From the NCBI GenBank assembly GCA_903904275.1, contig CAIVBX010000263.1:1-10524 (forward strand): DNA of 10,524 nucleotides. The letters are read 5' to 3'. The notes beneath the pieces are model-generated. The model saw only the letters and a program-made list of their open reading frames with translations. It was not told where the DNA came from and made no database searches. The translations under genes and the position numbers were made by a program. Source of the DNA: an uncultured Pseudomonadota bacterium (lineage in GTDB: Bacteria; Pseudomonadota; Gammaproteobacteria; Methylococcales; Methylomonadaceae). Shown one piece after another: positions 1-5,527 of this stretch (the first letter of the stretch is position 1; each line of letters opens with the position of its first letter).

Positions 1-694
1 CATTAACTGTGAAATCCCCTTGTGACAATTTTCTTAATGTAGTTACCACGCCTGCTAATTGATGGCGCAAACTGCTTACAATGAACCAACCTAATAATGC
101 AGTTACTAAAACAACCAATATCGTGATGATGACAAACATTTGAGTTGCTTCGGTTTTTGCTACGACTGCCTTATCTGCTGATTTCTTTGCCAATTCGACG
201 TTGTAATCCATGTGAGCGTCTAGTGCCGCACTAATTTTTTCAGCTAAAGGCGCATATTTCGCCGCTATATCACGCGCTTGCTCAGTCTTGTTGTCACGAG
301 AAAGACTCAATATTTGTTCTACGCCATTAAGGTATTCATTGTAAGCATTCATATCATTGGACAATAATTGCCTATCCTTGTCATCTGCAATACAGCAGCT
401 TTCATAGTCTTTTAGTTCCTTTGAAATGTTACTTTTCGCATCCACAATTATGGATTCGATTTCTTGCATTTTAACCGCATCGGTATTTAGTACATGACGA
501 TATACACGAACACGCAAACGTCCCACCCATACAACAACCTTATCAAGTGTAACGATGCTGGGGATGCTATTGACATTTGAGAAGTTGGTTTTTTCGTAGA
601 CTGAATCCATCTTGTTTTGACCAAGCCCCGCTAGACTAATCAAGCCAAAAATCGCCGCGCACACAAGCAAAATCATTTTGTTTGTAATTGTCAT
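1..694 (-). CDS. Methyl-accepting chemotaxis protein, N-terminal part (4HB sensor + HAMP start), truncated by window edge
   Basis: The 231 visible residues form the sensory half of a transmembrane chemoreceptor. A first membrane helix (about residues 7-25) is followed by a periplasmic, helical region of about 160 residues that fits the 4HB_MCP ligand-binding family, including the Arg-rich stretch RLRVRVYRHVLN near residue 59. A second membrane helix (about 186-206) leads into the beginning of a HAMP linker (HQLAGVVTTLRKLSQGDF). The methylation helices and signalling hairpin must lie beyond the left edge. The start is supported by a strong AAAGGAG ribosome site 7 nt upstream. It is last in the visible mcp-cheY-STAS-cheA-mcp series, 61 nt after cheA, so it probably feeds the neighbouring CheA. 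An unusual adjacent Cys pair (C100-C101) lies in the periplasmic domain. The ligand is unknown. Confidence 0.9.
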   Translation of the reverse strand, partial: MTITNKMILLVCAAIFGLISLAGLGQNKMDSVYEKTNFSNVNSIPSIVTLDKVVVWVGRLRVRVYRHVLNTDAVKMQEIESIIVDAKSNISKELKDYESCCIADDKDRQLLSNDMNAYNEYLNGVEQILSLSRDNKTEQARDIAAKYAPLAEKISAALDAHMDYNVELAKKSADKAVVAKTEATQMFVIITILVVLVTALLGWFIVSSLRHQLAGVVTTLRKLSQGDFTVN

Positions 695-726
695 TTTAAT
701 TTCTCCTTTTGTTATCGAATTGAAAC

Positions 727-744
727 GGTTCAAAATTTAGAACC
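727..744. repeat. Imperfect palindrome in the cheA-mcp gap
   Basis: GGTTC and GAACC flank an AT-rich centre, making an 18-bp near-palindrome in the 61-nt spacer between the cheA stop and the start of the downstream chemoreceptor. In minus-strand RNA it could fold into a 5-bp hairpin. It has no following U-run, so it is not an intrinsic terminator. A role in mRNA processing or stability is only a guess. Confidence 0.35.
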
Positions 745-755
745 TGTGTGAAAAC

Positions 756-2963
756 CTAGGTCACATTTTGATGTTGCAATGATGTAACGGCAGTTATTCC
801 TGCTTCTTTTTCGTGTTCAATTTGGTGCATAAGACCAGGAATATCCACGATTAACGCGACTTCGCCATTGCCAAGAATTGTAAAACCACCGATGCTTTTT
901 TCGCCTGAAAACAATTTGCCTAAAGGCTTAATCACGGTTTGGAATTCGCCCATAAGTTTGTCTACCACTAAGCCAGCTTTATGTTCGCCATAACGTACAA
1001 CCACGACATTTTCACGTTGTACGATGTCACCATTTGTCTCGAAGTAATCGCGCAACCGTCGATATGGCAACACTTCACCACGCAAATTAAGATATTGCCC
1101 ATCACCACCATCACTTGCCCATGCTCTCAATTCGATACATTCAACAACCATGTCTAACGGAATCACAAAAATGGTATTTCCCACACCAACCATAAAGCCG
1201 TCGATAATGGCTAACGTCAGTGGTAATCGAATGCGGACGGTACTACCTTGACCTTCGTTGCTGTCTAATTCGATTCTGCCGCGTAGTGCTTGGATATTTC
1301 TCCGCACCACGTCCATTCCTACGCCACGCCCTGACAAATTGCTAACGGCATCAGCGGTAGAAAATCCTGCTTCAAAAATAAGGTTGTAAATTTCTTTGTC
1401 GCTTAGCGTTGCACCTTCGGCGACTAAGCCACGTTCGACAGCTTTACTTAGGATTTTTGCTTTGTTCAAACCACCACCATCGTCATTAACTTCAATGACA
1501 ATACTGCCTGCATCGTGATAAGCATTGAGTTTGAGCGTGCCTTTTGCAGGTTTGCCTCGTGCAATCCGAACATCTGCGGATTCGATACCGTGATCCATTG
1601 AGTTCCGCACTAAATGGGTGAGTGGGTCGCCGATTTTTTCCACAACTGTTTTATCAAGTTCAGTTTCTGCGCCGCTGATAACTAAGTCGATGTCTTTACC
1701 GAGTTCTTTGCTCACATCACGCACAACGCGCTGGAAGCGGTTGAACGTGCCTCCGATTTGAACCATTCGCAACGCTAATGCAGAATCGCGGACTTCTTCG
1801 ACTAATCGAGATAACGTTGCCGTTGATTCCATTAGGTTTGTCATGCCAGCATTTCGCGCAATCAGATTTGTTCCAGCACCAGCAATAATAAGTTCGCCGA
1901 CTAAATTGATAAGTTCATCGAGTTTGTCAGCATCGACACGAATCAAATTTGCTTCGGTTTTTTTGTGTTCTTTGACTTGTTCTTGTTTTTTGAGTGCCGC
2001 TTCAACGACGGGCGGACTGACTAATTGTTGCTGAACCAATACCTCACCGATAGGGCGAGGTGGTTCATCGTCTGTAAGTACAGATTGAATAAGCAAAACA
2101 TCATCTAATTCTTCCTGAGTCAATGTTCCGCACTGGATTAAAATTTCGCCTAAACGCATTTCCTGTTCAGGTAAATCTCTAATGAAATCTTGGTATTCTG
2201 AAATTTTGCTATGAGGTGGCAAGATGTGAATAACACAATCACTGCGTACAAAATTGAAAACATTTTCAATCGCAATTTTTTCTGCATCACTGCGGAAACT
2301 GATTTCAAAACCTAAATGACACGATTCGGGATCTAAATCTTCGGCAGAAGGAATCGCATCAATAATCGTGACAAGTTCCACAACTTCGCCTAATGAATAC
2401 AGACAACGCACGAATGAGAAAGGATCCATGCCGTTTCTGAAAACATCAATGCCAAAACGTAAAGAAATATGCCAGCACTCTGAAGCCACAATGTCGGCTT
2501 TATTTTCTGCTGTGATTTCTGTTTTTGCTTGTTGAACAACAGGGCGATGCACTTCGGGTTCTGCCCCTGAACCACCTAAATAAACTTGTAATTGATTGGT
2601 GATGCGTTTGCCAAATGCTTTCAATTCATCCGATGGTTCACTGCCTGCAACCACAAGGTCAACCAAATTACCTAAATGGTCGTGTACTTCAATGAATAAT
2701 GCCGCAAGTGATGAATTTATAATCACTTCGCCGCTACGAGCGCGATCTAAAACGCTTTCTGCGATATGGGTAAATTCAACTATAAATTCGAGACCAAATA
2801 ACCCAGCCGACCCTTTAATGGTGTGTGCCGCGCGAAAAATAGCGTTAAGAATTTCTGAATTTGTGGGGTCTTGTTCGATGGCTAACAGCGATTCTTCCAT
2901 CTGTTCAAGCAATTCTCTACATTCAACAACAAAGGTTTCTAAATACTCATCTGAAATAGTCAT
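756..2963 (-). CDS. cheA: Chemotaxis histidine kinase CheA
   Basis: Cytoplasmic kinase that autophosphorylates in response to chemoreceptors and passes phosphate to response regulators such as the CheY encoded upstream. Domain order over 735 residues: HPt (1-130) with phospho-acceptor H47 in AAHTIKGSAGLFG; a non-canonical middle domain (about 163-255, starting WHISLRFG); two tandem LGE-type motifs (270-293 and 304-327); P3 dimerisation helices (about 338-400, DKLDELINLVGEL); HATPase with N box (LTHLVRNSMDHGIE, 448-461), G1 (NDDGGGL, 493-499), F box (FEAGFSTAD) and G2 (SGRGVGMDVV, 544-553); and a CheW-like P5 domain (about 585-715). All catalytic motifs look intact. The classical P2 domain is not recognisable; the middle domain may replace it. 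ATG overlaps the STAS stop (ATGA) with a GAGGAGG ribosome site. Close relatives of this layout occur in proteobacterial clusters with cheW, cheR, cheD and cheB, expected off the left edge. Confidence 0.96.
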   Translation of the reverse strand: MTISDEYLETFVVECRELLEQMEESLLAIEQDPTNSEILNAIFRAAHTIKGSAGLFGLEFIVEFTHIAESVLDRARSGEVIINSSLAALFIEVHDHLGNLVDLVVAGSEPSDELKAFGKRITNQLQVYLGGSGAEPEVHRPVVQQAKTEITAENKADIVASECWHISLRFGIDVFRNGMDPFSFVRCLYSLGEVVELVTIIDAIPSAEDLDPESCHLGFEISFRSDAEKIAIENVFNFVRSDCVIHILPPHSKISEYQDFIRDLPEQEMRLGEILIQCGTLTQEELDDVLLIQSVLTDDEPPRPIGEVLVQQQLVSPPVVEAALKKQEQVKEHKKTEANLIRVDADKLDELINLVGELIIAGAGTNLIARNAGMTNLMESTATLSRLVEEVRDSALALRMVQIGGTFNRFQRVVRDVSKELGKDIDLVISGAETELDKTVVEKIGDPLTHLVRNSMDHGIESADVRIARGKPAKGTLKLNAYHDAGSIVIEVNDDGGGLNKAKILSKAVERGLVAEGATLSDKEIYNLIFEAGFSTADAVSNLSGRGVGMDVVRRNIQALRGRIELDSNEGQGSTVRIRLPLTLAIIDGFMVGVGNTIFVIPLDMVVECIELRAWASDGGDGQYLNLRGEVLPYRRLRDYFETNGDIVQRENVVVVRYGEHKAGLVVDKLMGEFQTVIKPLGKLFSGEKSIGGFTILGNGEVALIVDIPGLMHQIEHEKEAGITAVTSLQHQNVT
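1983..2156 (-). other. MshEN-like tandem 24-residue motifs inside CheA
   Basis: CheA residues 270-293 match the pattern R-L-G-x2-L-x3-G-x-L-x4-L-x3-L-x2-Q at every position (R270, L271, G272, L275, G279, L281, L286, L290, Q293). Residues 304-327 repeat it in degenerate form (P304, I305, G306, L309, Q313, V315, V320, L324, Q327). This spacing is that described for the two motifs of the MshEN c-di-GMP receptor domain of MshE/GspE-type ATPases. Here the spacer between motifs is 10 residues instead of 5, and the second Arg is displaced or replaced. The motif match is visible; nucleotide binding is inference. The segment may instead be a purely structural element of this CheA subfamily. Confidence 0.5.
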
Positions 2964-3289
2964 GCCATTTCCTCCTCATTTTTGGGTTGAACAGATAGTA
3001 ATGGATCGCCGAAAAAACTTTCTAAACCCGATAATGCTAAAAGTGTTAATACGGCTTGGCTGTGTCCTGTTAGTCGCAAGGTACGATTTAACGCCTTTGC
3101 CCCCTGTTTCATTGCAATTAGTAGTTGTAATCCTGCGCCATCAAATTCATCGACGGCAGATAAATCAACCTCGAGTTCTTCATTCGTTAATAATCCTGCA
3201 ATTAACTTATCTTTTAACTCTGAAACGGTATAAATGGTTAATTCACCTTCGATAATGATTCGATTATTTTCTTTTGTATTTTTCGGCAT
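2960..3289 (-). CDS. Small STAS-domain (anti-anti-sigma-like) protein of the chemotaxis operon
   Basis: A 109-residue single-domain protein with the STAS fold pattern: strand IIIEGELTIYTV, helix, the central VDLSAVDEFDGAGLQLL motif (41-57), helix KQGAKAL, and a C-terminal helix after TGHSQAVLTLLALSG. STAS proteins such as SpoIIAA work by binding partner kinases or other proteins. Here the classical D-S-S-G phosphorylation motif reads D50-G51-A52-G53, so the usual phospho-serine is absent and regulation by a SpoIIAB-type kinase is unlikely. The gene overlaps cheA by 4 nt (ATGA), implying translational coupling and a role in the same signalling complex, probably as a small adaptor. Its start has an AGAGG site 8 nt upstream and lies 22 nt after the U-tract of an intrinsic terminator. 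Family assignment is firm; the precise partner is unknown. Confidence 0.88.
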   Translation of the reverse strand: MPKNTKENNRIIIEGELTIYTVSELKDKLIAGLLTNEELEVDLSAVDEFDGAGLQLLIAMKQGAKALNRTLRLTGHSQAVLTLLALSGLESFFGDPLLSVQPKNEEEMA

Positions 3290-3311
3290 GATTCGCCTCT
3301 ATCGTTTATTC

Positions 3312-3348
3312 AAAAAAAATCCCCGTTTTATTTTCACAAAACGAGGAT
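3312..3348 (-). terminator. Intrinsic terminator between cheY and the STAS gene
   Basis: Read on the minus strand, an 11-bp stem (3338-3348 pairing with 3319-3329, one G-U wobble) with an 8-nt loop is followed directly by eight T residues (3312-3319). It begins 6 nt after the cheY stop. It should end transcripts that enter from mcp and cheY. Only 22 nt separate it from the next start codon, so STAS-cheA expression appears to need readthrough. Confidence 0.85.
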
Positions 3349-3354
3349 AAGTTG

Positions 3355-3723
3355 TTACGCCATAATTAGTTGCGAAACTGCCGCTAATAAATGTGGTGGT
3401 TGAAAAGGTTTTACAATCCAAGCCTTTACACCTGCGGCTCTACCTTCATTCATTTTCGATTCTTGCGATTCGGTTGTTAGCATGATGACAGGCGTGAATT
3501 TGTAAGCGGGTAATTGTTTGGCTTTTTTCACAAATGTAATGCCATCCATATTTGGCATATTCACGTCACTGATAATTAAATGTATTTTTTTACCATCGAG
3601 TTTTGTCAACGCATCTTGACCATCTACAGCCGTAATTACGTCATAGCCTTCGCGTTTTAATGTCGTCATCATGACTTGTCTCATTGACGCAGAATCTTCT
3701 ACAAATAAAATTGTTTTAGCCAT
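3355..3723 (-). CDS. cheY: CheY-type single-domain response regulator
   Basis: A 122-residue stand-alone receiver domain, the usual CheY length. Visible active-site residues are the acidic pair E9-D10, phospho-acceptor D53 (IISDVNMPNMDG), the conserved T83-T84 (MLTTES), and K105 in VKPF. The aromatic switch position before the Lys is W102 (AWIVKPF) where enteric CheY has Tyr106; Trp is common in CheY proteins of accessory chemotaxis clusters. There is no output domain, so it acts through protein contacts, either at the flagellar or pilus motor or as a phosphate sink for the adjacent CheA. It starts 11 nt after the upstream chemoreceptor stop with an AGGA site, indicating co-transcription. An intrinsic terminator follows immediately. 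Confidence 0.93.
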   Translation of the reverse strand: MAKTILFVEDSASMRQVMMTTLKREGYDVITAVDGQDALTKLDGKKIHLIISDVNMPNMDGITFVKKAKQLPAYKFTPVIMLTTESQESKMNEGRAAGVKAWIVKPFQPPHLLAAVSQLIMA

Positions 3724-3734
3724 TGTTGTATCCT

Positions 3735-5210
3735 TTAAAAAAATGTAATGCTGGTTTGTGTATCGATATTTTTTACACCGTCATGGGCGGCGTGTTGCTC
3801 TACCATCGTATAAGTTTGGGTCAATTCATCTATCCATTGCTCGGTATTTATCGGCGAAACAATTTCACCGTGCTGACTTTTTTTCTCTTCAAGTTCACTT
3901 AAATGTTGTTCGAGTTTTTTCAAGTCATTGTTAATCAATGTTAAAATTTGGCTAACACGGTCTTGGAATTGCAATTCAACAAAAACTTCTGATATTTCGT
4001 CATTGATTGCCGTATTTTCAGTACGCAATAATTCTGCTGAATTGGTTAATCCTGCTGCTGCTCGCGTAAAATGCCCTAATACATAATCAATAGTGCGTTC
4101 TGCTTTATTGAGCGTTTGTTTATCTTGTTCAGCAAAACGATGAGAAATCAGTAACGTATCTTCAATAGCGTCGTTCACCGAACCAATCGTTTCATTGATT
4201 TGCTTACCAATGCCGCCTGATAAACGTGCTAATTTGCGAACTTCATCTGCAACAACTGAAAAACCATGTCCTGCATCGCCAGCTCGTGCGGATTGAATGG
4301 CAGCGTTGAGTGCAAGCAAGTTGGTTTGATTGGCGATATTACTGACTTCTGAAGCCATGCCGCTGAGTTTGTCAGTAAAATTAGATAATGCTTCAATGGA
4401 ATGTAATAGATGCTCCTTTTCGCCTAACGAAGCACTTAACGCTTTGGTAATAGAACCTAATTCCAATTGGCTACTTTTTAATAAGTCAACAATCCCTTCT
4501 TTAGAACCGTGATCACCTTCCATCGTGCCTTGTGAGGCGACAACCGCCGCATCAAGACGTTGTGATAACGCATCAAAACGTTGTGCTAAATTTGCGACAG
4601 ATTCTTCGGAGTGTGTTTTTGCCATTTCGATTTGATTTGACCAAACGGGCAAGACTTGCTGACATAACGGAAATAAACCTACGTTGTCTTGTAATTGTTC
4701 AAGGTTTTCAAAATTTGTCGATTGAGCAGAAAGCGTATTTGCCCATAAATCAAAATGTTGTACTAAATTTTCAAGACGCGCTTCAATAGAATCAGATTCT
4801 GTTTCGGCAAATTTTGGTTTTTCTAAACTTAAATGCGAAACTGCGTTAAAACGTTGTTCTAAATCTGCCAGAAGTATTTGCACACGTTCGTCGTTTTTCT
4901 GAACTTGCTCAATGCAAACGCGCGAAAGCGTTTCGTTATGTTCTTGTTGTAATGCCTTCATTTTTTGTTCATTTTCCTGTTGAAAATTTTTTGATAATTC
5001 TTGTTGAACGAATTGTAATGAAGTTTGGTAGCTATTTTGGTGCCAAAAATACAGTCCTACGGTTATTACCATTAAGACGGCTGACACGACTAAGCCACTT
5101 ATTGCAAAGTGGCTCGACACAGCAAGAATCAATGCGCCTAATCCACCAGGCAGTAATAGTGGCAATTTCAATTCATAATCGTTGCGACGAGATTTCCTCT
5201 GTTCTTTCAT
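3735..5210 (-). CDS. Methyl-accepting chemotaxis-type receptor with membrane hairpin and no periplasmic domain
   Basis: This 491-residue receptor has a basic N terminus (MKEQRKSRR), two closely spaced membrane helices (about 17-32 and 37-56) joined by only a few residues, a long Gln/Glu-rich coiled-coil region (60-270), and an MCP signalling hairpin centred on NQTNLLALNAAIQSARAGDAG (294-314) followed by GFSVVADEVRKLA. With no extracytoplasmic sensor it probably reads an intracellular or membrane-related signal, or works as an accessory member of an array. No HAMP domain is obvious. At the hairpin tip Q306 stands where most receptors have Glu. After the hairpin come LQFQDRVSQIL (413-423) and a C-terminal ITFF; there is no NWETF-like CheR-tether peptide. 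It is the first gene of the minus-strand operon. The ATG has an AGAGGA site about 11 nt upstream, a slightly long spacing. Confidence 0.9.
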   Translation of the reverse strand: MKEQRKSRRNDYELKLPLLLPGGLGALILAVSSHFAISGLVVSAVLMVITVGLYFWHQNSYQTSLQFVQQELSKNFQQENEQKMKALQQEHNETLSRVCIEQVQKNDERVQILLADLEQRFNAVSHLSLEKPKFAETESDSIEARLENLVQHFDLWANTLSAQSTNFENLEQLQDNVGLFPLCQQVLPVWSNQIEMAKTHSEESVANLAQRFDALSQRLDAAVVASQGTMEGDHGSKEGIVDLLKSSQLELGSITKALSASLGEKEHLLHSIEALSNFTDKLSGMASEVSNIANQTNLLALNAAIQSARAGDAGHGFSVVADEVRKLARLSGGIGKQINETIGSVNDAIEDTLLISHRFAEQDKQTLNKAERTIDYVLGHFTRAAAGLTNSAELLRTENTAINDEISEVFVELQFQDRVSQILTLINNDLKKLEQHLSELEEKKSQHGEIVSPINTEQWIDELTQTYTMVEQHAAHDGVKNIDTQTSITFF

Positions 5211-5286
5211 GTTGGAATTTTCCTCTGTTCCTTAAAATTTGCGACAGTGTTCTTTAGTTAGCTTTGTTGCATTAAAGAATTTTTGA

Positions 5287-5323
5287 TGCACTCTTTTACC
5301 CAGCAAAAAACGTATTGAGTGCA
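5287..5323. repeat. Inverted repeat TGCACTC-N23-GAGTGCA
   Basis: Two perfect 7-bp arms lie 77-113 bp upstream of the minus-strand chemoreceptor start codon. The arm centres are 30 bp apart, nearly three helical turns, which would suit a dimeric regulator bound to one DNA face. A partial copy of one arm (AGTGCAAG) recurs at 5383. A role as an operator is inference, and a 7-bp repeat can arise by chance. Confidence 0.3.
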
Positions 5324-5516
5324 AGTGGTTATTATCAAATTAGTCCATTTGACACGGTTTTGATGGTTAATCAGTATAAGCAAGTGCAAGAATTTTATAT
5401 ATTGAACTATCAATGACGTATCGACTGATGGGCATTAAACTTTAGAATTCAGGAAAAAATCCTATAGCATCTCAAGTTATGTCACTTTAGGATACGAAGG
5501 GTTGACACTTTTTAAA

Positions 5517-5522
5517 TATAAT
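5517..5522 (+). promoter_or_regulatory. Perfect -10 element (TATAAT) abutting the TonB-receptor start codon
   Basis: TATAAT lies 5 nt before the ATG at 5528, so transcription driven by it would begin at or beside the A of the start codon. The -35 position at normal spacing is poor. A perfect TTGACA at 5502-5507 is only 9 nt away, too close to pair with it. If that TTGACA is used, its -10 would fall on the start codon itself. Either reading leaves little or no leader. Confidence 0.4.
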
Positions 5523-5527
5523 TTTTT

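Larger units (their letters stand above)
5211..5527. other. Divergent intergenic region between the chemoreceptor and TonB-receptor genes
   Basis: These 317 bp separate two divergent transcription units and must hold promoters for both. I see no ORF with a ribosome site, no RNA gene and no recognisable Fur box. Visible structure comprises an inverted repeat TGCACTC/GAGTGCA (5287-5323), a direct repeat AGTGCAAG (5318-5325 and 5383-5390), two copies of TTGACAC-n2-TTTT (from 5349 and from 5502), and a perfect TATAAT next to the plus-strand start codon. I could not identify a convincing promoter for the minus-strand operon; no clear sigma-28 type match was found. Confidence 0.6.

Noticed and set aside
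2596..3255. Plus-strand open frame of 219 codons opposite the cheA 5' end and the STAS gene
   Set aside because: It lies antisense to two well-supported genes, has no ribosome site, and its translation looks like no protein family; it is a shadow frame.
5349..5380. TTGACA ... TATAAG as an upstream plus-strand promoter
   Set aside because: The spacer is 20 nt, outside the normal range, so I did not annotate it, though a weak promoter cannot be excluded.
5502..5522. TTGACA and TATAAT as one sigma-70 promoter
   Set aside because: Both hexamers are perfect, but they are only 9 nt apart, far from the required 16-18, so they cannot act as a pair.
5211..5527. Fur box controlling the TonB receptor
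   Set aside because: I looked for the GATAATGATAATCATTATC pattern and found no reasonable match; the GATAATGATTCGATTATT stretch near 3251 lies inside the STAS coding sequence.
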